Positions 1-5,981 are shown, numbered from the stretch's first letter. The stretch is 10,313 bases of DNA from JBGTCY01 sp041748615 (GCA_041748615.1 JBGTCY010000051.1:1-10313); one strand, 5' to 3'. Translations and numbers: made by a program. The notes: a model not told the origin generated them from the sequence alone.

Positions 1-1132
1 TATCACTTACATAAGTGGTGAAAGCAGTGACGGTATAGTATTGATAAAAATGATAAAAACTACCCGGACCGAAACCGGTGAGCGGATGTTCGCCTGCCAT
101 GTGGATACCTGCCACCCAGCGGTAAAAACGCTCTGCGGTGGACAAGTCCTGATTGCGGATGGTTGCCTGTATATGCTCGGTCAGGCTGCCGTGATAAATC
201 GCTTTGCTGAACTCGGGAGCGTAGTCGAGATATTTGTTATCCGTCACCATGTGGTGCGCGATAAAAATGAAGATTACCAGCATTGCCGGCAGGATGAATT
301 TGAACAGTCTAAGTTTCATCGCATAATAAAAGCCAATCGCTGCAATTAATGCCAGCCAGGCGCCACGCGCATAGGCAAAGTAGATGGCGATGATAAAAAG
401 TAATTTGGTCAGGTTGAGAAAATGACGAGGCAAAGTAGCCTTGCCATACCAGGTGGCAGCCAGCCAGATGAAAGGCATTAAGAGAGATACAAACGCGGCA
501 TAATTGACATGATTGCGATAAAAAATGGCTGTTGCGGCATTGACATCGTCAAACGAAAATCCGGTAGCCGCATGTCGGAGCAATACCATCACAATTGTGA
601 AACAAGTAGGTATCAACACGCTCCAAAACAGGATTTTAAAATTCTTGATTTTTTTTACAAATAATCCGGTGAGTAAAATGTAAGTACTGATGTACCAAAT
701 TTTAGCAAGAAAAAACTTTGTGGAAATGAGGACTTTGTAAGAGAATAAAACGGTGATAAGAATCCAGAGCAGGTGAAGGGCAAGCAATTGAATCAAAGGA
801 TTTTTTAAAAATGCGATTTCGTAGGTTCTTTTTTTCAGGAGGTAAAAAAAGAAAATGAACATCAACACGATTAAGACCGGTTCTCCGGGTAAATCCAGCG
901 ACACTCCGCCAGGGATATCGAATTCTCTTGTCAGGGGAATTAAAAAAAGCAGCAGGAAATAAACTTTTTTAAAATCGAAGAGGGCAAAGTAAACGAAAAG
1001 GATTGCGAAGGGAATCAGTAATGGAAAACTTTCGTCCACTGCCAGCGAAACAAAAAAACCGGCAACTGTCAATGCCGCAAAAGCATAGAACCAAACAGCG
1101 GCTGATTTTTCCGAAAGCGAATAGGAAAGCAT
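1..1132 (-). CDS. O-antigen ligase/polymerase-like (Wzy_C-type) membrane protein, 3' end outside window
   Basis: An uninterrupted minus-strand frame runs from an ATG at 1132 to the left edge, giving 377 residues with no stop, so the C-terminus is missing. It is very hydrophobic, with about ten predicted membrane segments (for example near residues 12-32, 36-52, 83-98, 112-130, 164-182, 205-225, 240-270 and 278-294). A large polar loop follows from about residue 295. The segment YARGAWLAL (about 254-262) and the loop signature ERFYRWVAGI...HPLTGFGPGSF (about 334-359) match the Wzy_C family (O-antigen ligases and polymerases). These enzymes act at the periplasmic face of the inner membrane on undecaprenyl-linked glycans. 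The start lies only 4 bp after the stop of the Wzz-like gene, so the two are probably one operon. Whether it is a polymerase (Wzy) or a ligase (WaaL) cannot be told from sequence; pairing with a chain-length protein favours a polymerase or exopolysaccharide role. Confidence 0.82.
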   Translation of the reverse strand, partial: MLSYSLSEKSAAVWFYAFAALTVAGFFVSLAVDESFPLLIPFAILFVYFALFDFKKVYFLLLFLIPLTREFDIPGGVSLDLPGEPVLIVLMFIFFFYLLKKRTYEIAFLKNPLIQLLALHLLWILITVLFSYKVLISTKFFLAKIWYISTYILLTGLFVKKIKNFKILFWSVLIPTCFTIVMVLLRHAATGFSFDDVNAATAIFYRNHVNYAAFVSLLMPFIWLAATWYGKATLPRHFLNLTKLLFIIAIYFAYARGAWLALIAAIGFYYAMKLRLFKFILPAMLVIFIFIAHHMVTDNKYLDYAPEFSKAIYHGSLTEHIQATIRNQDLSTAERFYRWVAGIHMAGEHPLTGFGPGSFYHFYQYYTVTAFTTYVSD

Positions 1133-1136
1133 GGTG

Positions 1137-2009
1137 TTATTTGCTCATCACATGAATGACTGTCGCGCCTAAAACCAGCACAAATACCGTAAACAGCAAA
1201 GCGCCAACCATCAGCACCAGCCTGCCCGATGATTCTTTCTCTGCCGGATAAGCGCGCTCCATCACATGAATGGTCGAAATATCTTCATTGGCGATTAACT
1301 GAAACTGGTCGAGCATGTTGGTGTATTTTGTCAGTTGTTCAAGCGCGAGCGATTGTTTCATTTCAAGGGTTCTTTTTTGATTTTCGGATGCTGAGGTCAT
1401 TTGAGCAGCGAGCGTTTCCAACTCCTGTTGTTTGTTTTCAGCGTGTTTTTGCAGCACAACCAACATCCGTTTTCTGCCATCCATCAGCATCGAGCGGTTG
1501 ATGCGGTCGGTGATAGCAACGGCTTCATTCGCGAGGGCAGCAGCAATTTCTTTGTCTTTGTCCGTCACCCAAACTTCCACTCCCCGGAACTGATTTTTAT
1601 AAGCCTTGAAATTGCTTTTCAATTTGCTGATGGCTGCCGTCAGCGGATATTTAACTTTTTGAGGGTTGATTTTATAATGTTCAATCAGGTTAAATTTTTC
1701 TACTAATTCCGCGAGCACTTGTCCGGAGAGCGCGATGGAAACCAAACGGTCCACATCATGCTTGTCGCCAAAGAGGTCTAACTGCACATCAATCGCGGAG
1801 GAGGCTTCAAAAAGATAAGGACGGTCGGAAAGCGCGAGGTTAGCCGGGAAAATAACGCTGTGAGATTCATATTTCGGAGGAAGAATTTTCAGGGCGGGGT
1901 GAGTCACGATGAAAGTGCCGATTAAAACCAGGATGCTGATGACGGCTATTGGTTTCCAGCGTTTTTGTGTGGCTTCCAGCACGGTTACCAGGTTGAATTG
2001 TTTATCCAT
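1137..2009 (-). CDS. Wzz/chain-length determinant-type polysaccharide co-polymerase
   Basis: The product is 290 residues with the layout of a polysaccharide co-polymerase. It has a short cytoplasmic N-terminus, a membrane helix at about 19-36, a large periplasmic part with a charged, probably coiled-coil stretch at about 180-235, and a second membrane helix at about 263-284 ending just before the C-terminus. The AYP...SSGR segment (253-263) just before the second helix is in the usual place of the family's proline-containing motif. There is no C-terminal tyrosine-kinase domain, so it resembles Wzz or a split GumC/Wzc N-terminal part. Such proteins set the chain length made by Wzy polymerases, which fits the ligase/polymerase-like gene 4 bp downstream. 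The ATG at 2009 is supported by a TAnnTTTG box ending 24 bases upstream. Family assignment is firm; the glycan is unknown. Confidence 0.85.
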   Translation of the reverse strand: MDKQFNLVTVLEATQKRWKPIAVISILVLIGTFIVTHPALKILPPKYESHSVIFPANLALSDRPYLFEASSAIDVQLDLFGDKHDVDRLVSIALSGQVLAELVEKFNLIEHYKINPQKVKYPLTAAISKLKSNFKAYKNQFRGVEVWVTDKDKEIAAALANEAVAITDRINRSMLMDGRKRMLVVLQKHAENKQQELETLAAQMTSASENQKRTLEMKQSLALEQLTKYTNMLDQFQLIANEDISTIHVMERAYPAEKESSGRLVLMVGALLFTVFVLVLGATVIHVMSK

Positions 2010-2032
2010 GAATGATTGATTTTAGAAAGGTG

Positions 2033-2040
2033 CAAAGGTA
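2033..2040 (-). promoter_or_regulatory. Bacteroidota -7 box of the wzz-like/wzy-like operon
   Basis: On the minus strand this reads TACCTTTG, an exact match to the Bacteroidota sigma-ABfr -7 consensus TAnnTTTG. It predicts a leader of about 15-20 nt before the ATG at 2009. I see no clear TTG-type -33 element at the usual spacing. Confidence 0.6.
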
Positions 2041-2109
2041 ATGATAAAGTGTAAAGCGTCTGACTAAAAATGAACGAAGGGTGTAGGACAAAAAACCGCT
2101 TTATATGGT

Positions 2110-2160
2110 GCGGTGGGGTCACCCTGAGCGGAGTCGAAGGGAAGCGATTGCCACCCCCGC
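2110..2160 (+). repeat. Dispersed intergenic repeat, copy 1
   Basis: This is an approximately 50-bp element with the core CCCTGAGCGGAGTCGAAGGG followed by GCGATTGCC. A second copy lies at 4451-4500 in the same orientation. Aligned by eye they agree at most positions over about 45 bp (TCAyCCTGAGCGrAGTCGAAGG, then GCGATTGCC and a C-rich end). The outer ends form an imperfect inverted repeat (GCGGTGGGG against CCACCCCCGC), and the core itself is partly palindromic. This resembles the REP-like 'CCTGAGCGAAGTCGAAGG' elements common between genes in many bacterial genomes. It lies in the 319-bp gap between two divergent genes, which otherwise holds only promoters and an operator. Confidence 0.65.
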
Positions 2161-2264
2161 ATGGTTTCCAGATTCTCATGACTCACCATGAAAACGCAAA
2201 CGAAAGCCGGTTTGCCAAATTACAAACAGGGTGAAGATTTGTTTTTTTTTGTTAAAAAATAAGT

Positions 2265-2287
2265 TATAGTTAGGAAACCTAACTATA
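2265..2287 (+). promoter_or_regulatory. Palindromic operator, probably for the MarR-family regulator at 3070
   Basis: Perfect 10-bp arms TATAGTTAGG and CCTAACTATA flank a 3-bp centre AAA. The right arm overlaps the -7 box at 2284-2291, so a bound dimer would be expected to block transcription. The core TTAGG-N3-CCTAA has the size and symmetry typical of MarR-family operators; the SlyA-type site TTAGCAAGCTAA is an analogous short palindrome. A MarR gene is the third gene of the operon that starts here, so autoregulation is the simplest reading. The palindrome and overlap are seen directly; the regulator is inferred. Confidence 0.7.
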
Positions 2288-2291
2288 TTTG
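2284..2291 (+). promoter_or_regulatory. Bacteroidota -7 box of the thioredoxin-like/DUF2024/MarR operon
   Basis: TATATTTG matches TAnnTTTG exactly and lies 37 bases before the ATG at 2329. There is no good TTG -33 element at normal spacing, because the T-rich stretch at 2241-2251 is too far upstream. The promoter may therefore be weak unless assisted. Its first three bases lie inside the operator palindrome. Confidence 0.6.
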
Positions 2292-2328
2292 TCGCGGCAA
2301 TTTTGCCAAACACCAAAAAATCTAAACG

Positions 2329-2568
2329 ATGACAAAAGCGACATTTTACCATGCCGGATGTCCTGTTTGCCAAAGCGCTGAACAGGATGTTCTGAATCTC
2401 ATTGACCGCCAAAAAGTTAATCTTTCCATTGTGCATTTGGGAGAAGACAAATCAAGAATAGCCGAAGCGGAAAAAATCGGCATCAAATCCGTTCCCGCTT
2501 TAGCGCTGGAAAACGGAAGTGTTTTACACCTGAATTTCGGAGCAAGCCTCCAGGATGTAAAAGGTTAA
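2329..2568 (+). CDS. Small thioredoxin/glutaredoxin-fold protein with CPVC active site
   Basis: The product is a 79-residue protein, about the size of a glutaredoxin-like minimal thioredoxin fold. It has an N-terminal beta strand (KATFYHAG), then a CxxC redox motif CPVC at residues 11-14 at the start of a helix. A second strand follows (NLSIVHLG), then a helix, and SVPAL with a candidate cis-proline at 56. A further strand pair (SVLHLNFGA) closes the fold. No signal peptide is visible, so it is presumably cytoplasmic. It is the first gene of a cluster with DUF2024 and MarR genes and is followed at once by a strong hairpin. A role in dithiol/disulfide exchange, metal handling or reduction of the partner proteins is plausible. 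No substrate can be assigned. Confidence 0.82.
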   Translation: MTKATFYHAGCPVCQSAEQDVLNLIDRQKVNLSIVHLGEDKSRIAEAEKIGIKSVPALALENGSVLHLNFGASLQDVKG

Positions 2569-2574
2569 AAAAAT

Positions 2575-2613
2575 TTGCCCGGCTTTGTTAGGAATCCTAT
2601 CTTAGCCGGGCAA
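2575..2613 (+). terminator. Strong hairpin after the thioredoxin-like gene (terminator or attenuator) with an operator-like loop
   Basis: A perfect 10-bp stem, TTGCCCGGCT with AGCCGGGCAA, encloses a 19-nt loop and starts 7 bases after the stop codon at 2568. It is followed by the moderately U-rich ATTTTAT, so intrinsic termination or partial attenuation before the DUF2024 gene is likely. The loop (2587-2601) contains GTTAGG-AAT-CCTATC, nearly the same core as the operator at 2265-2287. The loop can also pair with itself (TAGG/CCTA). Confidence 0.65.
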
Positions 2614-2640
2614 TTTTATCCCGAAAAAAAAATGAAAAAA

Positions 2641-2698
2641 CGAACTGTGTTCGGGAGTACTATTCTGTACAAGTTCGAAAACCTATTTACCAATGGTA
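2641..2698 (+). repeat. Inverted repeats in the leader of the DUF2024 gene
   Basis: Three short symmetric elements precede the ATG at 2713. CGAACT (2641-2646) pairs with AGTTCG (2672-2677). Nested inside, GTAC-TATTCT-GTAC spans 2657-2670. TACCA-A-TGGTA spans 2688-2698. They could form an RNA structure or a protein site between the hairpin at 2575-2613 and the gene. No good TAnnTTTG box is present here, so a separate promoter is not supported. Confidence 0.3.
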
Positions 2699-2712
2699 TA
2701 AATTTTATCAAA

Positions 2713-3069
2713 ATGAAAAAATCATTCTTATTTCTTCTGTTCAATTTTTCTTTTATGGGAATCATCATTGCTCAACAAACAACTCCGCCCCCGAATACGA
2801 AAAACATTCAGGTAGCGGTTTGGGATACTTACGTTACCAAAAAAGACGGCAGCGTGATGCATTTTGACATTATCGCACCGGCTACTGTAAAGGATACCAA
2901 TGTGATTTATGGTTATGGCAGGGAGTATTTGAAAAGTAAAGGACAAGCGGGACAGCCGCTGACATCCAAGCAATGCAGATTTTGCCATGTTAGAACTATA
3001 TTTCCGCAATGGGAAGCCGATATTGCGCGACAGGGATATTATATTATAGAATTAGAAGGCTGTAAATAA
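2713..3069 (+). CDS. DUF2024 family protein with N-terminal signal peptide
   Basis: From the ATG at 2713 the product is 118 residues. Residues 1-20 (MKKSFLFLLFNFSFMGIIIA) look like a Sec signal peptide with cleavage after A20. A short Pro/Thr-rich linker follows, then a DUF2024 domain from about 32 to the end: VAVWDTYVTKKDGSVMHFDI, GREYLKSKG, QPLTSKQCRFCH, and GYYIIELEGC. The conserved CRFCH (C88, C91, H92) and the near-terminal C117 suggest a metal site or redox thiols. DUF2024 proteins are usually about 85-90 residues without an export signal, so the extension is unusual. A longer in-frame reading from 2575 (TTG) or 2632 (ATG) exists. It would start inside the hairpin or its flank and hide the signal peptide, so 2713 is preferred. 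The stop codon directly abuts the ATG of the MarR gene (TAAATG), which suggests translational coupling. The function of the family is unknown. Confidence 0.82.
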   Translation: MKKSFLFLLFNFSFMGIIIAQQTTPPPNTKNIQVAVWDTYVTKKDGSVMHFDIIAPATVKDTNVIYGYGREYLKSKGQAGQPLTSKQCRFCHVRTIFPQWEADIARQGYYIIELEGCK

Positions 3070-3678
3070 ATGAAACGCTCCGTATTTGACCATCAGTTTC
3101 AGCAACAAAGCATTGAAAGTAAAATTGTTGTTTCACTCGAGCGGATTTCAGAGGCATTCCGGGTTTTGCTGTGGAAAGAAAGCAAAGAACACGCGCTGAG
3201 TCCCATCCAGGTGCAAATTTTGATTTTCTGTAATTTCCATAGCGAGCAGCTGCGAAAAATCAGTTCACTCGCCAGCGAATTCAATCTCACAAAAGCTACA
3301 GTCAGCGACTCCGTGAAAGCGCTTGAACAAAAAGGATTTATCCGAAAACAGCAGGAACCGGAAGATACCCGCAGTTACACGATTCATCTGACAAAGGAAG
3401 GCGCTGAGCTTGCCAAAAAAATTTCAATGTTTGCCGACCATCTCTATCAGCCGTTGTCTACGCTTTCTGATATTCAAAAACAAACATTGCTTTCAAGTTT
3501 GCTTGAGATGATTTACAAACTGCAACAAGCCGGTATCATCTCCATCAATAGAATGTGTTTTTCCTGCCGCTATTATCAAAAAAAATCAGACAAGCATTAT
3601 TGCAATTTGATGAACACTCCGCTTAAGAATACGGAATTGAGAATTGATTGTCCCGAGCATGAAATGATTGGGAATTGA
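3070..3678 (+). CDS. MarR-family winged-helix regulator with C-terminal cysteine cluster
   Basis: The product is 202 residues. Residues about 20-155 form a MarR winged helix: dimerisation helix, SPIQVQILIF, then ISSLASEFNLTKATVSDSVKALEQKGFI as the DNA-binding helix-turn-helix (about 64-91). The wing carries EDTRSYTIHLT (98-108) with the conserved D and R. It then extends beyond a normal MarR protein (about 140-150 residues) into a C-terminal tail with CFSC (C163, C166), HYC (C178) and DCPEH (C194, H197). Four cysteines in this spacing could hold zinc or an iron-sulfur cluster, or act as a thiol switch. It is the last gene of the cluster, directly after the DUF2024 stop codon. A palindrome of MarR-operator type lies at the operon promoter, so it probably represses its own operon. 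The ligand or signal is unknown. Confidence 0.88.
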   Translation: MKRSVFDHQFQQQSIESKIVVSLERISEAFRVLLWKESKEHALSPIQVQILIFCNFHSEQLRKISSLASEFNLTKATVSDSVKALEQKGFIRKQQEPEDTRSYTIHLTKEGAELAKKISMFADHLYQPLSTLSDIQKQTLLSSLLEMIYKLQQAGIISINRMCFSCRYYQKKSDKHYCNLMNTPLKNTELRIDCPEHEMIGN

Positions 3679-3688
3679 ATTTTCCTTT

Positions 3689-3703
3689 CGAGGGATTACC
3701 TCG
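3689..3703 (+). other. Short hairpin after the MarR gene
   Basis: CGAGG and CCTCG form a perfect 5-bp stem around the loop GATTA, 11 bases after the stop codon at 3678. It has no U-tract, so it is at best a weak or factor-assisted operon end. Confidence 0.3.
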
Positions 3704-3727
3704 CGACTTCCACCAAACTTATTTCAG

Positions 3728-3735
3728 TAGTTTTG
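3728..3735 (+). promoter_or_regulatory. Bacteroidota -7 box of the thymidylate kinase gene
   Basis: TAGTTTTG matches TAnnTTTG exactly. It predicts transcription from about 3742 and a leader of about 40 nt to the ATG at 3782. This argues against the in-frame GTG at 3737 as the start. Confidence 0.55.
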
Positions 3736-3781
3736 AGTGAATTTTATTATTCATCAAACAACCGCTGAAATTTCAAGCTCC

Positions 3782-4420
3782 ATGAAAAAAAACCTGTTTA
3801 TCGCCTTTGAAGGAATTGACGGAAGCGGGAAAAGTACGCAGGTTCAACTTCTTGCCAAAAGATTGGAAGCAACCGGTCACCGTGTTTATACCACTTTTGA
3901 ACCAACCGATGGACCAATCGGCACGCTCATTCGTAAAATTTTCAAACACGAAACGGAAGCTGACCACCGCACGATTGCCGCACTTTTTGTTGCCGACAGG
4001 CTTGAGCACCTGCTGAATAAATCTAATGGCATCCTGAAAAAATTAGAAACGGGATACACGGTCATCACCGACCGTTATTATTTTTCATCCTACGCCTATC
4101 ATGGCACTCACATGGAGATGGAATGGGTGATTGCCTCCAACGCGCTCAGCGCGGAGTTGCTGCGCCCCGATTTGAATATCTTCATTGATGTGCAACCGGA
4201 GGTGAGCATGAACCGATTGCAACAGAACCGCTCCTCATTGGAATTATATGAAACCATGGAAAACCTTCAGCAGGTTCGGGCAAAATACTTTGAAGCATTT
4301 GAAAAATTAAAAAAAGAGGAAAACATTATCAGCTTTGAGGGAAACCAAAGTCCCGAATTGATTGCAGAAAATGTTTGGGCGGAGGTTTCTAAATTATTTT
4401 TGGCGACCATGTCAAAATAA
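3782..4420 (+). CDS. tmk: Thymidylate kinase (dTMP kinase)
   Basis: The product is 212 residues, the normal size for bacterial TMP kinase, which phosphorylates dTMP to dTDP with ATP in the cytoplasm. Motifs seen in order are: P-loop EGIDGSGKST (10-19), TTFEPTDGPIG (37-47) in the dTMP-site region, ADRLEH (71-76), DRYYFSSYAYHG (97-108) as the DRx-type nucleotide motif, and a LID-like stretch RLQQNRSSLELYE (145-157). The start is the ATG at 3782, because MKKNLFIAFEGIDGSGKST matches a normal N-terminus and a -7 box lies at 3728-3735. An in-frame GTG at 3737 would add 15 residues unrelated to the family. The histidine in AYHG, where most TMP kinases have AYQG, marks a divergent subgroup. It is apparently transcribed separately from the MarR cluster and is convergent with the flippase gene. 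Confidence 0.88.
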   Translation: MKKNLFIAFEGIDGSGKSTQVQLLAKRLEATGHRVYTTFEPTDGPIGTLIRKIFKHETEADHRTIAALFVADRLEHLLNKSNGILKKLETGYTVITDRYYFSSYAYHGTHMEMEWVIASNALSAELLRPDLNIFIDVQPEVSMNRLQQNRSSLELYETMENLQQVRAKYFEAFEKLKKEENIISFEGNQSPELIAENVWAEVSKLFLATMSK

Positions 4421-4450
4421 CGTGTAAGCCGAATTGTACTTCATGTTTAA

Positions 4451-4500
4451 GTGCGCGGGTCATCCTGAGCGAAGTCGAAGGAGTGCGATTGCCTACCTGC
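4451..4500 (+). repeat. Dispersed intergenic repeat, copy 2
   Basis: This is the second copy of the element at 2110-2160: core ATCCTGAGCGAAGTCGAAGG followed by GCGATTGCC and ending CTACCTGC. The ends GCGGGT and ACCTGC are near-inverted repeats. It lies between the convergent tmk and flippase genes and could provide a hairpin at their 3' ends. No transposase is nearby. Confidence 0.65.
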
Positions 4501-4515
4501 TAAAATAAAAGCATC

Positions 4516-5961
4516 TTATGTAACTTCTTTTTTAAGCAACCCCATCACATCTTTCAACGCTACAATTTTCAGAAAGAACAACAGAATTAATCCTCCGGAT
4601 ATTCCGGCTGCCAGATTCAGTAATTTAAAATCACTGAAATAATAGGTGACGGTGATGCTGAAGCCGCAACCGGCAGTGAAGAGCAGAAACCGGAAGAATG
4701 GTCCACTGCTGAAGGTGAAAGGAAGAATTTTTTTAACGGCATACACATGGGCAATCGCAACGAAGGTTTGAGTGATGAGTGTAGCGAAGGTCGCGCCTAA
4801 TGCTTTGTATTCTGGAATTAAAAAATAATTGAGCGCGATGTTGAACAGCATTCCTGAAATTGCGATGCTGTTTAATGCCTTCATGCTGCCGTTGGCAGTC
4901 AGCAGGCTGCCGTAAATATAAACCGTACAAACTCCGATGAAAGCGGGCATCAGAATTCCGAAAACATCCGCCCAATATTCGGTGGAATGATGATAGAGCA
5001 GGGAGATGATTTCGTGACGGTAATTAAAACTGATGGCAGTGGTGAAAACAGCGACAGCCAGAATTGTTTTCATGGCGTTTGCAGAAAGTTCATGCACCTC
5101 TTTTTTTTCACTCAGCAGCCTGGCAAACATGGGCAGCAACAAGGATGCGAACAAATAACCTAACATGTTGACTGCATCCAGCAGGCGGTAAGAAGCCGCG
5201 TAAACGCCCGCTTCAAATGTGCCGTCATCCGGCAGCATCCGTTCGAGCATCACCCCGTCAATCCGGTAATAGACCGCCATCATCAATCCAAGCAACGCGT
5301 AAGGATAGGTGCGCTGCATGATGGATTTGATACCCGAAAAATTCCATCGGGGAAATTTTAATACCACGTGATATGCCACCAATGAAAAAGTCACTATCAA
5401 TGTCAACAGCAGCGAAATGAGTTGCGCGTAAACGAACCACCGGATATTAAATTCCTGCCGCCAGGGACCCCACAAGAGAAATCCGCAAAGAATAATCATC
5501 AGTAATTTATCCAAAACGGAAAGCAGACCATCCGTTTTGAAATAGTGTAACCCCGAAAGGTTGGAACGCAGATACAAAATAAAAGAGGAGAGGACTTGCC
5601 CGGCAGTGAGCAATGCAAGCAGGACTATTTGTTCAGTTGAATAGTTCAATACGAAGGCGCAAAAAATGGTAATGGCGGCATAAGCGGCAGCCAGTAAGAG
5701 TTTCAAGGTCAGAATATCTGAAAGATTGCGGCTGATGAAATCCTGATTTTGCGCTACTGCACGGTTGTTAAAATTGTTGATGCCGAAATCCAAAATGATT
5801 TGGAAGAGGATGGAAAAATTGAACAATGCGAAGTAAAGTCCATACACATCGGTTCCGACCGTGTTTTGCACAGTCCGGTCAATCCCGAAAATCCAGAATG
5901 GTTTCACTAACAGGTTGACAAAAAGCAGGAACGCGATATTCGCGTAAAATGATTTTTTCAA
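4516..5961 (-). CDS. Wzx-type polysaccharide flippase (MOP superfamily)
   Basis: The product is 481 residues and hydrophobic throughout, with about twelve to fourteen predicted membrane helices, the size and layout of Wzx/RfbX flippases. These move undecaprenyl-linked sugar repeats across the inner membrane. Family-like features include the N-terminal NIAFLLFVNLLVKPFWIFGIDR, YGLYFALFNFSILFQIILDFGINNFNNR (about 40-67, the glycine/asparagine-rich first-repeat motif), and the matching second-half stretch with YRIDGVMLERMLPDDGTFEAGVYAASYRLLDA. The start codon is TTG at 5961. An in-frame stop lies just upstream and no in-frame ATG occurs near the N-terminus. A -7 box at 5982-5989 predicts a leader of about 14 nt. 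It stands alone here, without glycosyltransferase neighbours, but fits with the wzz-like and ligase/polymerase-like genes at 1-2009. Confidence 0.85.
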   Translation of the reverse strand: MKKSFYANIAFLLFVNLLVKPFWIFGIDRTVQNTVGTDVYGLYFALFNFSILFQIILDFGINNFNNRAVAQNQDFISRNLSDILTLKLLLAAAYAAITIFCAFVLNYSTEQIVLLALLTAGQVLSSFILYLRSNLSGLHYFKTDGLLSVLDKLLMIILCGFLLWGPWRQEFNIRWFVYAQLISLLLTLIVTFSLVAYHVVLKFPRWNFSGIKSIMQRTYPYALLGLMMAVYYRIDGVMLERMLPDDGTFEAGVYAASYRLLDAVNMLGYLFASLLLPMFARLLSEKKEVHELSANAMKTILAVAVFTTAISFNYRHEIISLLYHHSTEYWADVFGILMPAFIGVCTVYIYGSLLTANGSMKALNSIAISGMLFNIALNYFLIPEYKALGATFATLITQTFVAIAHVYAVKKILPFTFSSGPFFRFLLFTAGCGFSITVTYYFSDFKLLNLAAGISGGLILLFFLKIVALKDVMGLLKKEVT

Positions 5962-5981
5962 AGGGGAAATTTACTTCTATC

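Noticed and set aside
41..349. Open frame on the plus strand at the left edge
   Set aside because: It lies antisense to the clear multi-helix ligase/polymerase-like gene at 1-1132 and has no family features.
1985..2179. 64-residue minus-strand frame overlapping the Wzz start
   Set aside because: It crosses the dispersed repeat and the promoter of the Wzz-like gene, and its protein has no recognisable pattern; it is treated as chance.
2575..2712. Longer start (TTG 2575 or ATG 2632) for the DUF2024 protein
   Set aside because: TTG 2575 is the first base of the hairpin stem, and both starts would bury a good signal peptide that begins at 2713.
3737..3781. Upstream GTG start for thymidylate kinase
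   Set aside because: It would lie at or before the likely transcription start implied by the -7 box at 3728-3735 and adds residues not typical of the family.
2110..4500. Composite transposon bounded by the two repeat copies
   Set aside because: The copies are in direct orientation, only about 50 bp long, and enclose ordinary genes with no transposase or target-site duplication that I can see.
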